In this document: positions 24,421 through 36,100 of the stretch, one piece after another
Position numbering within the stretch: the stretch's first letter is position 1
Layout of the letters: each line of letters begins with the position of its first letter
Translations under genes and position numbers: made by a program
Notes under the pieces: generated by a model
What the model was told of the DNA's origin: nothing
The model's database searches: none
The model's input: the letters and a program-made list of their open reading frames with translations, nothing else
Assembly: GCA_013396635.1 (NCBI GenBank)
Contig: WBMW01005542.1
Coordinates: 503,955 to 567,954, forward strand
Reading direction: 5' to 3'
Origin: Penelope pileata
Lineage: Eukaryota; Chordata; Aves; Galliformes; Cracidae
DNA length: 64,000 nt

Positions 24421-26754
24421 TAAACATAATAATTTAGAAAGTTATAAAGTATAAAAAGAAGTGTTTTGCTGTTAAGGTTACAAGTATGCGTATGTCCTCT
24501 GTATTGTGGCTGCTGGTAAAATGGTATGGATATTTTTTGATAGCGTTGGAGTTAAGGCTATGTCCAGAATTGTCTTTATTGTTTTGTGACACAGCCTGCC
24601 AACAAAAGGATTTCTTTAGGGGCTGTGCAAGGAATGGCATGTCCGAGAATGCATATGCTTCAGAGATAAAAGCCTGAAGGGGACATGCAAATGACAGTGA
24701 AGTCAGAGACGAGAGAGCCCACAGCTGCCATGTTCTCAGGAGTGTGGGGCCTTCCATCCCAGACACTTTGCCTAGGAGAACATTTTTGTTGTTGTTTTTC
24801 TTGCTTGCTCTTTGTCCTGCTTCGTGAGCCCTGGTTAAATGTTTTTCTGAATCCGAGTCGGGGATACATCATGGGTTATTACACAGGGAGTTGTTATAAT
24901 ACAAAAAAATATTGACTGTAACAGCTGTTTCATAAGTGTTAAAAGTTTACCATGAAAGCATGAACTAAGGCAGATTTATGAATATGTTATTTTTAGCATC
25001 TCTTTGGGATAAAAACATATTTAGAATACATGCAGTAAAACTCCTTATGAAAAGTAGTTACTTGACATGTAGAAGACACACTCTCAAAAGTGTATGAACT
25101 TGTTATTCTTCATAATACAAAAAGCAATTAGGAAACATTATGAACTAATCTTACGTCAAACTATATCCTTGAGCAGAAGAGATGTTGATTTATAGAAATT
25201 CTAAATACATCTTGAGCTGATAAACCTTTTTTTCCATTTCTACAAGTAAAAGACATTTAAAAAAACAAGCCAAAGCATTCTTAACTTCAAAAAGCCTTTT
25301 TCTTTTTTCTTTTTTTTCTTTTCCTGGTGCCAAGTTTCATCTTGGAGGGAACTTTTATAGCTAATTTAAAACACCGTAAAAGAGGATTTATAATGGAAAT
25401 CTCTACCCTTGCTATAACAGCATTAGCGTGTGCCAGCCTCTAACAAAAGTCCATACTCTGCCATGATGTACTGAAAGCAATGTGAATAGAATGCCATTAT
25501 TTGAAGTGAGAGGAAATGAAATTCAATTCATCCACCTTAATAGAATAGTCTTATACTTAAGAGATAATGTCAGTAGAATAGAACATTGTCACAAGAAAAT
25601 TAACTGCTGCTGCTACATGAACACCGGGGCAAAGCTGAGGTACTTAAACAAAATAAATTTGGAGCTAAGCTGACGGTTACTTTTGAAATGGGAAATCCTG
25701 ATCCTGTGACAATGCTCTGCTATACAGGCTTCATATTCATCCCCAAGTGCAGTAGACCCACAAGAGCAGAAATGCTTCCTTCTGGGCAATGGAACAAGGT
25801 CCCCACTTCCCATTCTGCCTGTGTGCTCTCCCTCCTGTTCTGCTGTGCTCTCCTTTCCTGGCAGTTGGCCTGGGTTTAACACTGCCTCCACCCCATCCCT
25901 GTTTTTTATAATACACTTATCTATCAATCACCAGTTTTCAGGCCTGGTTCCTTGCCCAGCATCACAAAACATGGTGCCAAGACAACTGAGGCTGCTTGCT
26001 GCAGGATGGGGAAACCAGACAAGCAGCAACACAAGGACCTTCATTGTTAGCATTGCCTCCAGAGCCAGCCGTGACAGCGACAGCCCCACTGACAGGATCA
26101 GCTCGTCTGGCTGTGCTGTTGTGGCAATGCTGCTGGCTTTGGCTGCTGACCTCCTGCTCCCATTCACACACATGGGTGCTTTGAAAGGCGGTGCTGGAAG
26201 AGCTCCAAGGCGTGTTCCCTCTGCTCCTCTCTGTACGAGAGTTGAGCACTGAAACCAGGTGCAAAACTTTTCAGCCAGGTGTTGAATCCCATCTTGGGAC
26301 ATTTAATCAAAGCCTGAGCAGCACTGGGATCAGGGCTGTGCAAGCAATGTCAGTGTGATTGCAGTTCTGCCACGGGCTGCCATAAGCCCTCCCCATGGAG
26401 GACAGAGGAAGATGCTGCAGGCACTGAGCCACGCCGGGGAAGGGGCAGAGGATTTCGGTTCCTGCCTTTCTTGCACTAAGCCCTGTACTCTGTTCCTCAC
26501 AACTGTGGTTTCAGCTTTGTGTAGAGTGGCCAAAGCAAGGAATGGAGGCTTTTCACATTGGTGCTTCATATATTTAAGGTACTTTTTACAAACCATCAGG
26601 TTTTTTCAAAATGGTGTGTTCTGTCATCATTCAAAACCCTTTTGCACTGTGGCTCTCATTAACACAGTCCTGAATCTTTCCCTGTGCACAGAACGGTGAG
26701 TGATTTGGTGGCAAAATTCACCCAGTGATGATTAGATATGCAGTAATCTGAATG
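24421..26754. other. non-coding DNA with a GC-richer patch
   Basis: AT-rich to about 25,680, then a GC-richer segment (about 25,790-26,520) in which frames lengthen (up to 143 residues) simply because stops are rarer. No domain, CpG island or repeat consensus was recognised in it. It may be an unrecognised old repeat. Confidence 0.5.
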
Positions 26755-26990
26755 AAGCCAATTTTATATCATAGTTTTCATTTATTTTAAGGCCAGAAAG
26801 GACTGTCAAGATAATCAACTCTAACCTCTTGCATTACACATTTGCTGCCTAACGTTCAATAACTCAAAGGGAAACCAGACTACATTATTTCTCTCAAGGT
26901 ATGCAGACCAGGTTCCATGTGGAAGAGAATTACCATGTACCTGAGAAATTTCTTCCCATATTCAATTAAACCCAAGTACAATTATAATTT
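26755..26990 (-). mobile_element. ancient CR1 LINE 3' fragment (minus strand)
   Basis: The plus strand reads TTAAGGCCAGAAAGGACTGT, then a variant of 'gatcatctagtctaacctcctgcattacac'. This is the reverse complement of the 3' end of old amniote CR1 elements known from turtles and crocodilians. It lacks an intact tail and is heavily diverged. No reverse-transcriptase coding part is present. Confidence 0.6.
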
Positions 26991-27469
26991 CTAACATGAC
27001 ATATAGATATTCCTGAGGTTCTTATCTTCACATTCTGAGTTCTAACAAAAAATGTTTTCTTTCTGTAATAATACAAAGTTTAAATAGAGATGTCGGTTAT
27101 AGGGAAACCTTTTAAGCCTGTACTAAAATTAAGTTGAATATAAAATGTTCCAAAATGTTTTCACCTGCCCTTATGTTTAAAACTAACTGAAAGTTTGTTT
27201 ATATTTAGTTACTGATGAACAAAGAGCTTTGTGTCTTGATAACTGCAGGAATTTACGAACATCTGCAAATGGCCTATTGTTGGTTTGTTTTCTATGATTC
27301 CTGGCACTGCTCTCAAATATTCCCTTTGTCAGAGAGTAGAAGTAACAAAGTCTGATTTAAATCAACAACATGAGGCCACATATTGGCGTTTGTATTTCTG
27401 AAGACCACTTCAAGGTGGGAACACATTCTGAGAAGTCATCACTACATTTGCCATATATTTCAAACAACT

Positions 27470-27545
27470 ATAGGTGCTTACTCTCAGGAACGGACTAGAT
27501 GGCAAGATGGACTTGTGGTCTGAGGTGATACGGCTATTGTCTTAT
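27470..27545 (+). mobile_element. ancient CR1 LINE 3' tail fragment (plus strand)
   Basis: GGAACGGACTAGATGG ... GGTCTGAGGTGATACGGCTATTGTCTTAT matches the pattern 'ggactagatggacc ... ggtctgacccagtatggctattcttat' at the 3' end of old amniote CR1 copies. It lies about 500 bases from an opposite-strand relic. Confidence 0.55.
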
Positions 27546-29280
27546 ACTTTATTTAGACCTGAAATGTACCATGTACAATTTAAATGCTCTGCTTGGATGG
27601 ATTGCACAGAGTTCACTGTTACCAACGGGTGCATTTTTTGAATATGTGGTTTAGTCCCAGCCCATCCTTTCAGCACCACTACCAGAGTGAGAATTGCCAT
27701 AAATACGTCACAATATATAAAACAATTGGCCCTCAATCACTTGTCAAAAGGCTTTAAAATACGGATAGATCGTATCTTCCTTTATCTGAGAAACCTCCTA
27801 GATACATGATTCAGAGACAGGCAATTACTAGTCTAACAGGACAGGAACAGTTACAAAGTTAATTACCTGTGATTATCTTACAAAAGGTGGTGATTATATA
27901 GCTGAATGACAAAAGAAGAGTGTTCACGAAGACAAAAACACATAGTACCATAAACTGATAAAAACAGGGCCACCCATTGTTAAATTAGAAATAGCCCACT
28001 TGTTTGTTTCTGTTACAATAACACCTTCCCCATACCCCTAAACGTCAATGCTTTTTCTCAAAAGAAACATTAACATCGTGACAGAGTTACCATACCTCTC
28101 TTACTTAAAGATTTTTTTTGTGTTTTATTTTTATTTTTTAATGTAAACGTGAATTTTAAGGGCTGCTAAAGGTACAGCCAACAGGAAAAGGGGCAGGAAA
28201 GGGGCTATGAAGGGGGCAGTGAGTACTGTGTAATCTTCTCTCCCAGCTTATTTGCACGTTTACATTAGTCTTCTTGACCTTATCATACCTACTTGACCCA
28301 TTCTTTAGCTTGCTGAATGAAGAAAATAATCAATTCAGTGAATTCTGGCTGATAAAGAGTTGTCTGAATAGCACGTCTGAATCCCCTTTGCAGTCTCAGC
28401 CCTACGAACACATGTGGTACCAGCGTTAAGAATATGAAGAATTTACCTCCAAAAATAAAACCCCACCTTGTTATCAAAGAGCCACACTCATGGAAGCAGA
28501 TTTCCTGTTGAAATCTGTCTATTGGAATTTTTACCTGTCCAATGGAAAGAGCCCACCCTCTTCGTCTCACATGTTTGCAGGATTTTTTCTTCAGTGCATG
28601 AGTTAATTTTCTTCTCTCCTTGAGGTTCAGCATTTTGGTAATTGCAGGTCCGTGTGTTGGATGGAGGTGTTAGGTGGTTGCCTAATGGGAAACATTATTC
28701 ATCAACATCTAGGTGAGCCAGAATATGCACACGCTGTGTTAGCACTCCTTTGAGTTTTCTTAACACTTGTGTGAACAAAAGCCTTATTATACAAATATTA
28801 ATAGGGTTCCAAATTCATGTCCATAGCTTGATCATCTTCAAAGCCTCCTTGGGACTCCTCAGAAAGATGCCCACAATATTGCAATTAGGAAGAGTATTGG
28901 AGGCTGTGTTCCTTATATCCAAGGCTTTCAGGAATGTGTTTAAATGTGATCAAAATGTAAATGCATCTCCTTCATACCTGAAATATCGAAATGTTCCAGC
29001 CAGAATCTGGACACAGAAAATTAAATAATATAATTAGGCAATGCTATTCAAGGTGGGGCTGTGCAAACATGTGCTGGCTAAACCAGGTTTAGATTCCTGT
29101 GATAAGAAAAAAATGATTTAAAATACAACTCCATCTCTAAAATAAGCCACAGAGCTTTAAAGCTTTCTGTCACTATAAGTAACTACTTATTATGGAGGTA
29201 AATGAAGGCCCAGTTTCCCAAATACAGACTATCCGTTGAGGTGGGAGCTGCATTACACCACAGTAATGATCTCTCAAAAA
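27546..29280. other. gene-poor non-coding DNA
   Basis: This contains a 114-residue minus-strand frame (28,289-28,633), among the longest frames outside the CpG island, but with no domain, splice context or codon bias I can recognise. Part of it (28,290-28,680) has enhancer-like texture. No RNA or repeat is identified. Confidence 0.5.
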
Positions 29281-29705
29281 ATGATCCACAGGATGGAACA
29301 CCTCCCCTAGGAGGACAGACAGAGAGAGCTGGGGCTGTTCAGCCTGCAGAAGAGAAGGCTCTGAGGTGACCTGATAGTGGCCTTTTGGTATCTTAAGGGG
29401 GACTATAGGAAAGAAGGGGACAGAGTCTTCAGCAAGGTCTGTGGTGATAGGACAAGGGGAAATGGCTTCAAACTAAAAGAGGGGAGATTTAGGCTGGATA
29501 TAAGGATTTTTGCAATAAGTGTGGTGAAGTACTGGAACAGGTTGCCCAGAGATGTGGTAGATGTCCCATCCCTGGAGATATTCAAGGTCAGGCTGAACGA
29601 GGCACTGAGCAACCTGATCTAGCTGTGGGTGTTCATTGCACGGCAGTTGGACCAGATGACCTTTAAAGGTCTCTTCCAGCTAAAACATTTCTATGATTCT
29701 ATGAT
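29281..29705 (+). mobile_element. CR1 LINE, 5'-truncated 3' end
   Basis: This is the characteristic avian CR1 3' region: CACCTCCCCTA, AGAGAGCTGGGGCTGTTCAG, CTGGAACAGGTTGCCCAGAG, CCATCCCTGGAGATATTCAA, and the terminal direct repeat ATTCTATGAT. About 425 bases remain, i.e. a typical severely 5'-truncated retrotransposed copy. An 81-residue frame (29,377-29,622, containing YWNRLPRDVVDVPSLEIF) is the familiar translated CR1 3' segment and is not a host gene. Its near-intact sequence suggests a copy much younger than the relics around 27 kb. Confidence 0.95.
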
Positions 29706-32454
29706 AAATAGGTGACTGCAAAGCATCTAACTCTTAGATGTAAATACGCTACAAACTGAGGACTCGGGTCTTTATGCTTGCACCAATGTGCCTTTGGTCC
29801 CCTCTCTGCACGTTGCTGTGCCCCAGACATTTCATTTCATTGTACTGTGATCTCAGCACATCCCTAGGAGATCCCTAGGAGTCCACTGAGGACAACCAAA
29901 TGAGAAATGCTTCTTTTGGCCCAGCACCTCCTGAAAGCAGGATTTTGGAGATGGATGTTACCCAGTGTGTGGGGAAGGAAGCATTGCCCTGCCCTGCGTG
30001 CCATCTTTCTGGCTGGGAACTAAAGGAGACTCAACCAAAGGGAGCAGCCAGGGACAGCAAGAGGCTGAGACAGTGCCGATGCCAACCCTGCCGCACCATC
30101 CTCCTGCTTTCAGTGGGTGTTGGGTGCACATCTTTGAAGGGCAAATTTACCTCCAGCTTAATAAGCGTGATAAGTCATAGATTTGCTGGGAGCAGGAGCA
30201 GAAGCCCTCCCGCATCTGTTAGCACATTATTAGCACAGCTTGTTATGGGGCCTCACGTGATGCAGCCCTGGTCGTGGGATGCAATTATGGATGAATTCCT
30301 GCTCTGCCTCCCCCACTGACTCAGCAGCACAGCTGGAGCCAGCCATAGTCACATTGCAGGAGGTGAAAGGTACTCTGAATTATAGATTGCCTTTGACCTT
30401 TTTTGGTTTAAATTAAGGATAACATCCAGGAAAGTGCCTCCAGCCAGGACACTGCTTAAACATATGCTTACCTTCCACTGGGGGCTTGTGCTCGTCAATG
30501 GAGATGAAACACTTGCTTACAGTACTCTGTGCGAAGATGCTACCCCAATGATGATTAAATATCTTTCTGAAAGGAGCGTAAATGACTGTTTCCTATAAAA
30601 ATGGTAACAAGCATAGTTCTTGAATCTAGGAATATCCTCAAACCTATGAAAATATTTACTTAAATTCAGAGCAGATGTTGAATTTCAATCACAGCACATA
30701 GATACTTTAAAGGGGAGTACTATGAAAATTGGACGTATTTTGAAAGATAAAAGAATCAAAGTCTGTTAATGAACAAAATCAAAATTAGGTATGAGTATGC
30801 CATCGCATGGGGATATCTATCTGAGTAAACTTCCTTACAAACCCACTGAAAAGGAATTAAGGTCAACTTAAAGTCTTTCCATAAGAGTGTTTTCTATGAT
30901 AACTCTGTAAGTGCCCTTAATATATAACAAATAATCTCAGGGCAAAGATCTGTTTGAAGGAGATATGATTGATGACCTATCATCCCTAATTCACTGTTTA
31001 TACTTGTAGTGAGCCTATTGGGAAAATACCTCATTCATCAGGGTATTAGTGAATTCAGCCAACGTATGGCACCTTCATTTTAACAAACTAAAGGAGAAAA
31101 GCTAAATGGGGGAAAATTGACAACCATCTCTGATTCTATGATAATGCAATTAGGCTGCTCCTCTCCAGAGCTTTTGCTAATTCACAAAACAGCTTCAGTC
31201 GGCAGGTCATAAATATATGATCATTTTTCACACTTTGAAAAGTAATGATGCCTTGACGTGAATCAATAAATCTTGGGGAAGTCATTTATACATTTGTGTT
31301 ATGCATACAAGTCAGTTTTAAAACAACTATATATTAATTTTGACTTTTATGTAGTCTTTGTTTACAGAAGAAATAATTTCACGGAAGCTTCTGCATTGCC
31401 TGTGTACCCAGAACACATACTGAAATCACTGCCTGTTTTCAGGACCCGGCAACTCCTGACTAGACCTTGTGGCTCTTAATATCTTTTCTGTCTGATGAAG
31501 ATGTAAAAAGAGGGGAGGGTGAAAGGGGAATGAGGCAAAATCATATTCTCTCTCTTTTCTGTCTTTCTTGTCTTTGGACTTTCTTCTGAAAATATATTGG
31601 GGTTTTCCCTATAAATACTGATATTCTCATTGTTAATCTATGCCAATTCCCATTCTGAACCTTCAGTTCTCTCTGGGGAAGTACAAGTGTTAGGCTAGCT
31701 GTTACACATTGCAATTTTGTGAGAAATAAAAGGAGAGAAAATGTAAAAGAGAGATAGGTTATCAGCTCATCAAAACTTTCCCTTTGGTCTTAAGAGAGAT
31801 GCCAGAAGAACCACACTTGGTGGATGCACAACAATGAAATGCTACAACATGTCTCACTTAGAAGAATTTTTAAATCCCAATGTTCTTTTTAATGTAAAGC
31901 CTGTTTTCTTAGCGGATTCTGACATATTATGTGTTTAAGGTAAATACAATACAATCCTGAATATATATGTGTGTGCCAATATGAACAGTGAAGGTCAGCA
32001 TTCTGGGACAGGTGAGAGTTATCTGCCTCCTGAGCTTTGTGGTTAATATGTGAATAAAATCCAAATATGTTCCTTATGTCACAAGTATGAGAATTTTATA
32101 TGAGGCAGATCTATTCAAAGATAACCAGTAAAATTGAAATGCTAGCCACTGATTCAATGATAAAAACTGCTTTGTACTACTTTGCAAAACGTAAATCACA
32201 TCATACAATCTCTCTATACGTCCAGGACCATACAAATTCACAAATAAGTACTACGGTACACAAAGGAATGAGCATGAATGATCCATAATAAATGTAAAGA
32301 TGTGCAGGCTGATAAATACCTTGGGTAGCTGTTGATGTTTGCCTTATTATTAAAATATCTACATGCTGCCAATTTGCAGCAGTTATCCTGTATGGAATAG
32401 AACATTTTACCTTTTCTACCTGAAATGCTTGACAATTTTGCAGCATGCAAAGAG
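29706..32454. other. non-coding DNA with a possible regulatory patch
   Basis: Mostly AT-rich without genes. At 30,180-30,330 there is a GC-balanced patch with an E-box CACGTG (30,254-30,259) and TGACTCAGCA (30,317-30,326, an NF-E2/MAF-like site). The rest shows no recognised repeat or exon. Confidence 0.5.
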
Positions 32455-32900
32455 AAATGACACTAAATCACAAGTGTACCTGCTGTGCTGTCATTTTCAT
32501 TAGAATCTCTCTTTAGCTTAGTTTATTTGCTGCTGCTTGTTCCTCAAGAAAGTGGTTTTCTGACAGGGGTGGACAAAAACCCACGTTTCAAGGGGCTGAA
32601 GAGAAAAGTATGTTTTTAAGTTGGAAACAAAAACAAAATGGCATTTGGATTGTTCACAACTCCAGTTAAGTCATTTTGAATTGCTGATTAAAAATAAATA
32701 TTGTACTGAAAATTGTTTTTGTAGTCTCTGTATATTCTGCCCTGTCTCCATTATTCGATCTCTATTACGATAAGTAGCCAGTTTGTGATATACTGTGCAA
32801 CTAAGCCAAGTGCATACAGCACAGGGCTGAAATTTAACAATGCATTAAAGTGTAAGCTCTCATGTTTATGTAATTTATATTTCACAGACTTAAGTAATAA
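32455..32900. promoter_or_regulatory. candidate conserved non-coding element
   Basis: A repeat-free block of even composition with TTTTCATTAGAATC, a G-rich GGGGTGGAC, GCTGATTAAAAATAAAT and CCATTATTCGATC words. It has no open frame or transposon features. Suggested only from texture and motif density. Confidence 0.25.
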
Positions 32901-33044
32901 AGTAATAATATGTTAAACAAAGAAAGGATGTATTTTTTAATAGACATAAAATACCGTATTATGAAATGGTATTTTAGTAGTAATTTTAAACAGTGTTAGT
33001 TTTCAATCATATATTCTGTAATATGTATTTTAATAAAATACTGA

Positions 33045-33165
33045 GGACTGGATCTCAAGGTGATGGCAATTAATCTGGCTTTGCTGAAGTCAGAGGAAAT
33101 TCATCACATGCCTTAAGTGTGTGTGATTTTCTGAATTGGTGCCAGGTGAGAATCTAGCTCATTGT
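33045..33165. repeat. possible decayed palindromic repeat (MITE-like)
   Basis: CTGGATCTCAAGGTG near the left end and CAGGTGAGAATCTAGCTC near the right end are loosely inverted copies around CTTTGCTGAAGTCA. This resembles old amniote fold-back repeats of the form 'ggatctcagctggtg ... attgaagtca ... caccagctgaggatctggc'. Strongly diverged and uncertain. Confidence 0.3.
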
Positions 33166-36100
33166 GTCTCCCCCTCATGCTTGATTCTCAGCCTCACGAT
33201 TTTTGAATTTCAAGACAGGAAGAAAAAATGCCTCAATAATTGTGTCACTGGCCTGCTCTCTAGAGACCTCTGTAACAGACACCCTCAGCATCTATAGCTG
33301 CATCGCCTTTTGTCAACATAACCTGCTTCCCAGCCCCACTGAAGGTGTGGTATGCATTTCGTGAAGGTTCTTAGAAGGAAAATATTTGGATTAATGATAT
33401 AATTTAGTGGCAATTTAGTGACAGTAGGTCTCAGTAGAGTGACAATAGGATTGAAAAAGTAAACCAGTGGGATATACTTGATTGTGGTTGTTGGGCCGGC
33501 AGCGGGGAAGCTGCAGGGGTCACACTGATTGGCATTGTCACTTTCCCCATTCATCAAGCAAGGCCAGACTTCCCGAATCATTTACCAGATGGGGCAGCTC
33601 GTCAGTTTAAACACCTGATATGAAGCCATCCGTCATCTGATAACATGATCGTTCGGCTGCAGCTGGCTCGGTGCTCTGCAGCCTGAGTGCACATGTGATG
33701 GACTGGAGCCAGGGAAGCAGGCTTAGCAGTGCTGCACTCCCCTGATAGGATTTGCAGCCCTCCACTGGACCATGGAACAGGTGGAGACAGAGAGAGAATG
33801 AAAAAATTACCATGTGTTGCAGGGATTAGAGAGCACACACTTACCACTCCACTTGAATACCAATCAAAGGACAACCTTGAGCCAGACAACTTTAAGGCCT
33901 TTCGTGATGTAATATGGAGAGTATATATTCCTGCATATGCTGATACACCTTCATTTTTCAAAAGGGGTTTGGAGTGATACCTGTCAATACTGTCATTTAC
34001 CTTTTGTTTTTACCACATAAGAGAGAACAGATATTTGGAAATTTGAGCTTTTCCTTTTTTTCCTTTTCAAATGACATCTTAACATAGGTTATCCCTTACC
34101 CCCCAAGACGTGTGTTTCTAGAAACTGATCACAGATCCCATTAGTTTTGTTCAGTAAGACAAAAGCCTGCCAAGGTGAATTCAAAATATGACGATGCTTA
34201 CTGAAAGCCAGTCTCTTGTCCAGATTTCCCCAGTTATTGTAATGCTCAGATCTCCCTGATTTCAAAGGAGTGTGGTGCCTACATGGCTCTGAGGATCTGT
34301 CTTTTAGTGGTTCTGCTGGAGTCATTCGAGTAGTTTATAAGTCAGCAGATGCCATGGCTTTGATCTCAGATAAATCCCTTCTGGGAAAACCACTCTGGGG
34401 GAGACTCTGTGCTGCAGTGTTGAAAGGCAGGTTAGATGGCTTTAATGCATGAAGATATCTTCAAGAAACTGATCTTGTTTTCAGCCCCTGGCGTAACACT
34501 CCCCAGCCTCCCTGGGCTGTCCAACACCACAGGGATCCTGTGCTGAAGTGTACACAAATGATCCGATTTTTGAGGCACACTTCCTAAGTCCACGCCTCGT
34601 CCTCAGAGTCTGCTCCAAGCTGGGCCTGGAGAACCAGAGACATCATTGCATTGGCCTTTGACAAGGAGTTAAGGGAAGGGTGGCAGTCTCTCTCCATCTA
34701 GCTTAATGACAGGGGGAAGTCTCAGCAAACCAGGCACACACTGGCTTTTCTTAATCACTGTTTTCAAAGACTTGCAGCTTCCTTTGCTTGAGTGGGCTTT
34801 CTCTTGATTTACAGAGAAATCAGAGAGCCAAATTCAACAGGAAGGATCAGACCCTTTGTTGTTATCAATAACCCTGTATACACAAATCTATTGTCTGATT
34901 TAGTCATCCCTCAGCCCTGGGTACACACTGACTGCATGTGTTCATATTTATGTGCTCATCTATGTGTGTGAGTATAACTTTATGAAAACAAACATGTAAT
35001 TCCCAGGTTTGCTGGAGAAGAACTCAGAAGCCCCTTGTTTTCTTCAGGTCAGCAGCTATCATGATCGCCTTCCCCTTGCAAGAAAAAAAGCCTCACCATG
35101 AACCTGCTGGCAGTGACAGCACTGTGGCTGGTTATTCCAGGATGGAGACAAGAGGGAGCTCACTTCCCTGTAGGATACACATGGTCAAGGACAGAACGCA
35201 ACACGCATGTTATCAATGTGTATATGCCTTTTCCTCTAAAGAGAATTGCTTGTACAAATTTCTTCCCTTGACTCTGCTTTTTCCTTCCTGAAAATTGTTT
35301 GTGGAAGATCTGGTTCTGGGTGGGAGTTAATTTCTTTTGCTTCTTATCAGCTATTAAGAGATGCCATTGAAGTAGTTTGGGGGTTGTTTTGTTCCTTTCT
35401 TTTTATAATTTTATTTTAAGACTTACTACATTTTTGTGAAATGAACTCAGTACAAGTTTAAGGGATTTTTTATATGTGTGTGTTTTTGTTTGTTTATTTC
35501 ACTTTTTATTTTTTATTTTTTTCCAAACGGAGGCAAAGGAGACATCTCCACTTCACTTGTTAAAAGGTTTCATGTCCCCTTGGGAATTAAGCTGTTGTTA
35601 CAGTATGAAACAGTTGGCTTATTTTGTGGGAGAGAGACAATATTTTGTCAAAACCACATAATCCAATAACCTTAGACACTTAGAAACATCAGAGATGCTG
35701 TAATTCATATTTGTAATTAATGAAATAAAATGTAAGTTATCTGTAGAAAAGCAAGTTAAAACAGCATAATTTGTTCATTATGTACCTTCTTTTGTCTTTG
35801 ACTTTCTTCAGCCAATTTTATATATACATATTCTGTTCTTTAACTCTATAAGACAAATTGTGTTTCCTTTTCTATTTGAATGAATAACTTCTTGTGAGAT
35901 TGATAGTAGGGCACTATTTCATGGAATGAGGCAAAAAATATGTGTGGAGATATTGCATTAAAAAGGTGAAAATGTTCATGAACTGAACAGGAAATGTGCC
36001 ATGTTCTAAGAATTAGTCAAATATCTACAGGCACACGAAGAGACCCCTTGTTCCAGCAGAAACAGCAGAAGTGTACAGCAGAAACCTGAGAGTGAACTAC

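Noticed and set aside
28289..28633. 114-codon minus-strand frame
   Set aside because: No recognisable domain, no splice or promoter context, and a length expected by chance in 64 kb.
29377..29622. 81-codon frame as a host gene
   Set aside because: It is the translated 3' segment of a CR1 retrotransposon.
31118..31145. CR1 tail suggested by GATTCTATGAT
   Set aside because: Only this short word matches; the upstream sequence shows none of the expected CR1 3' region.
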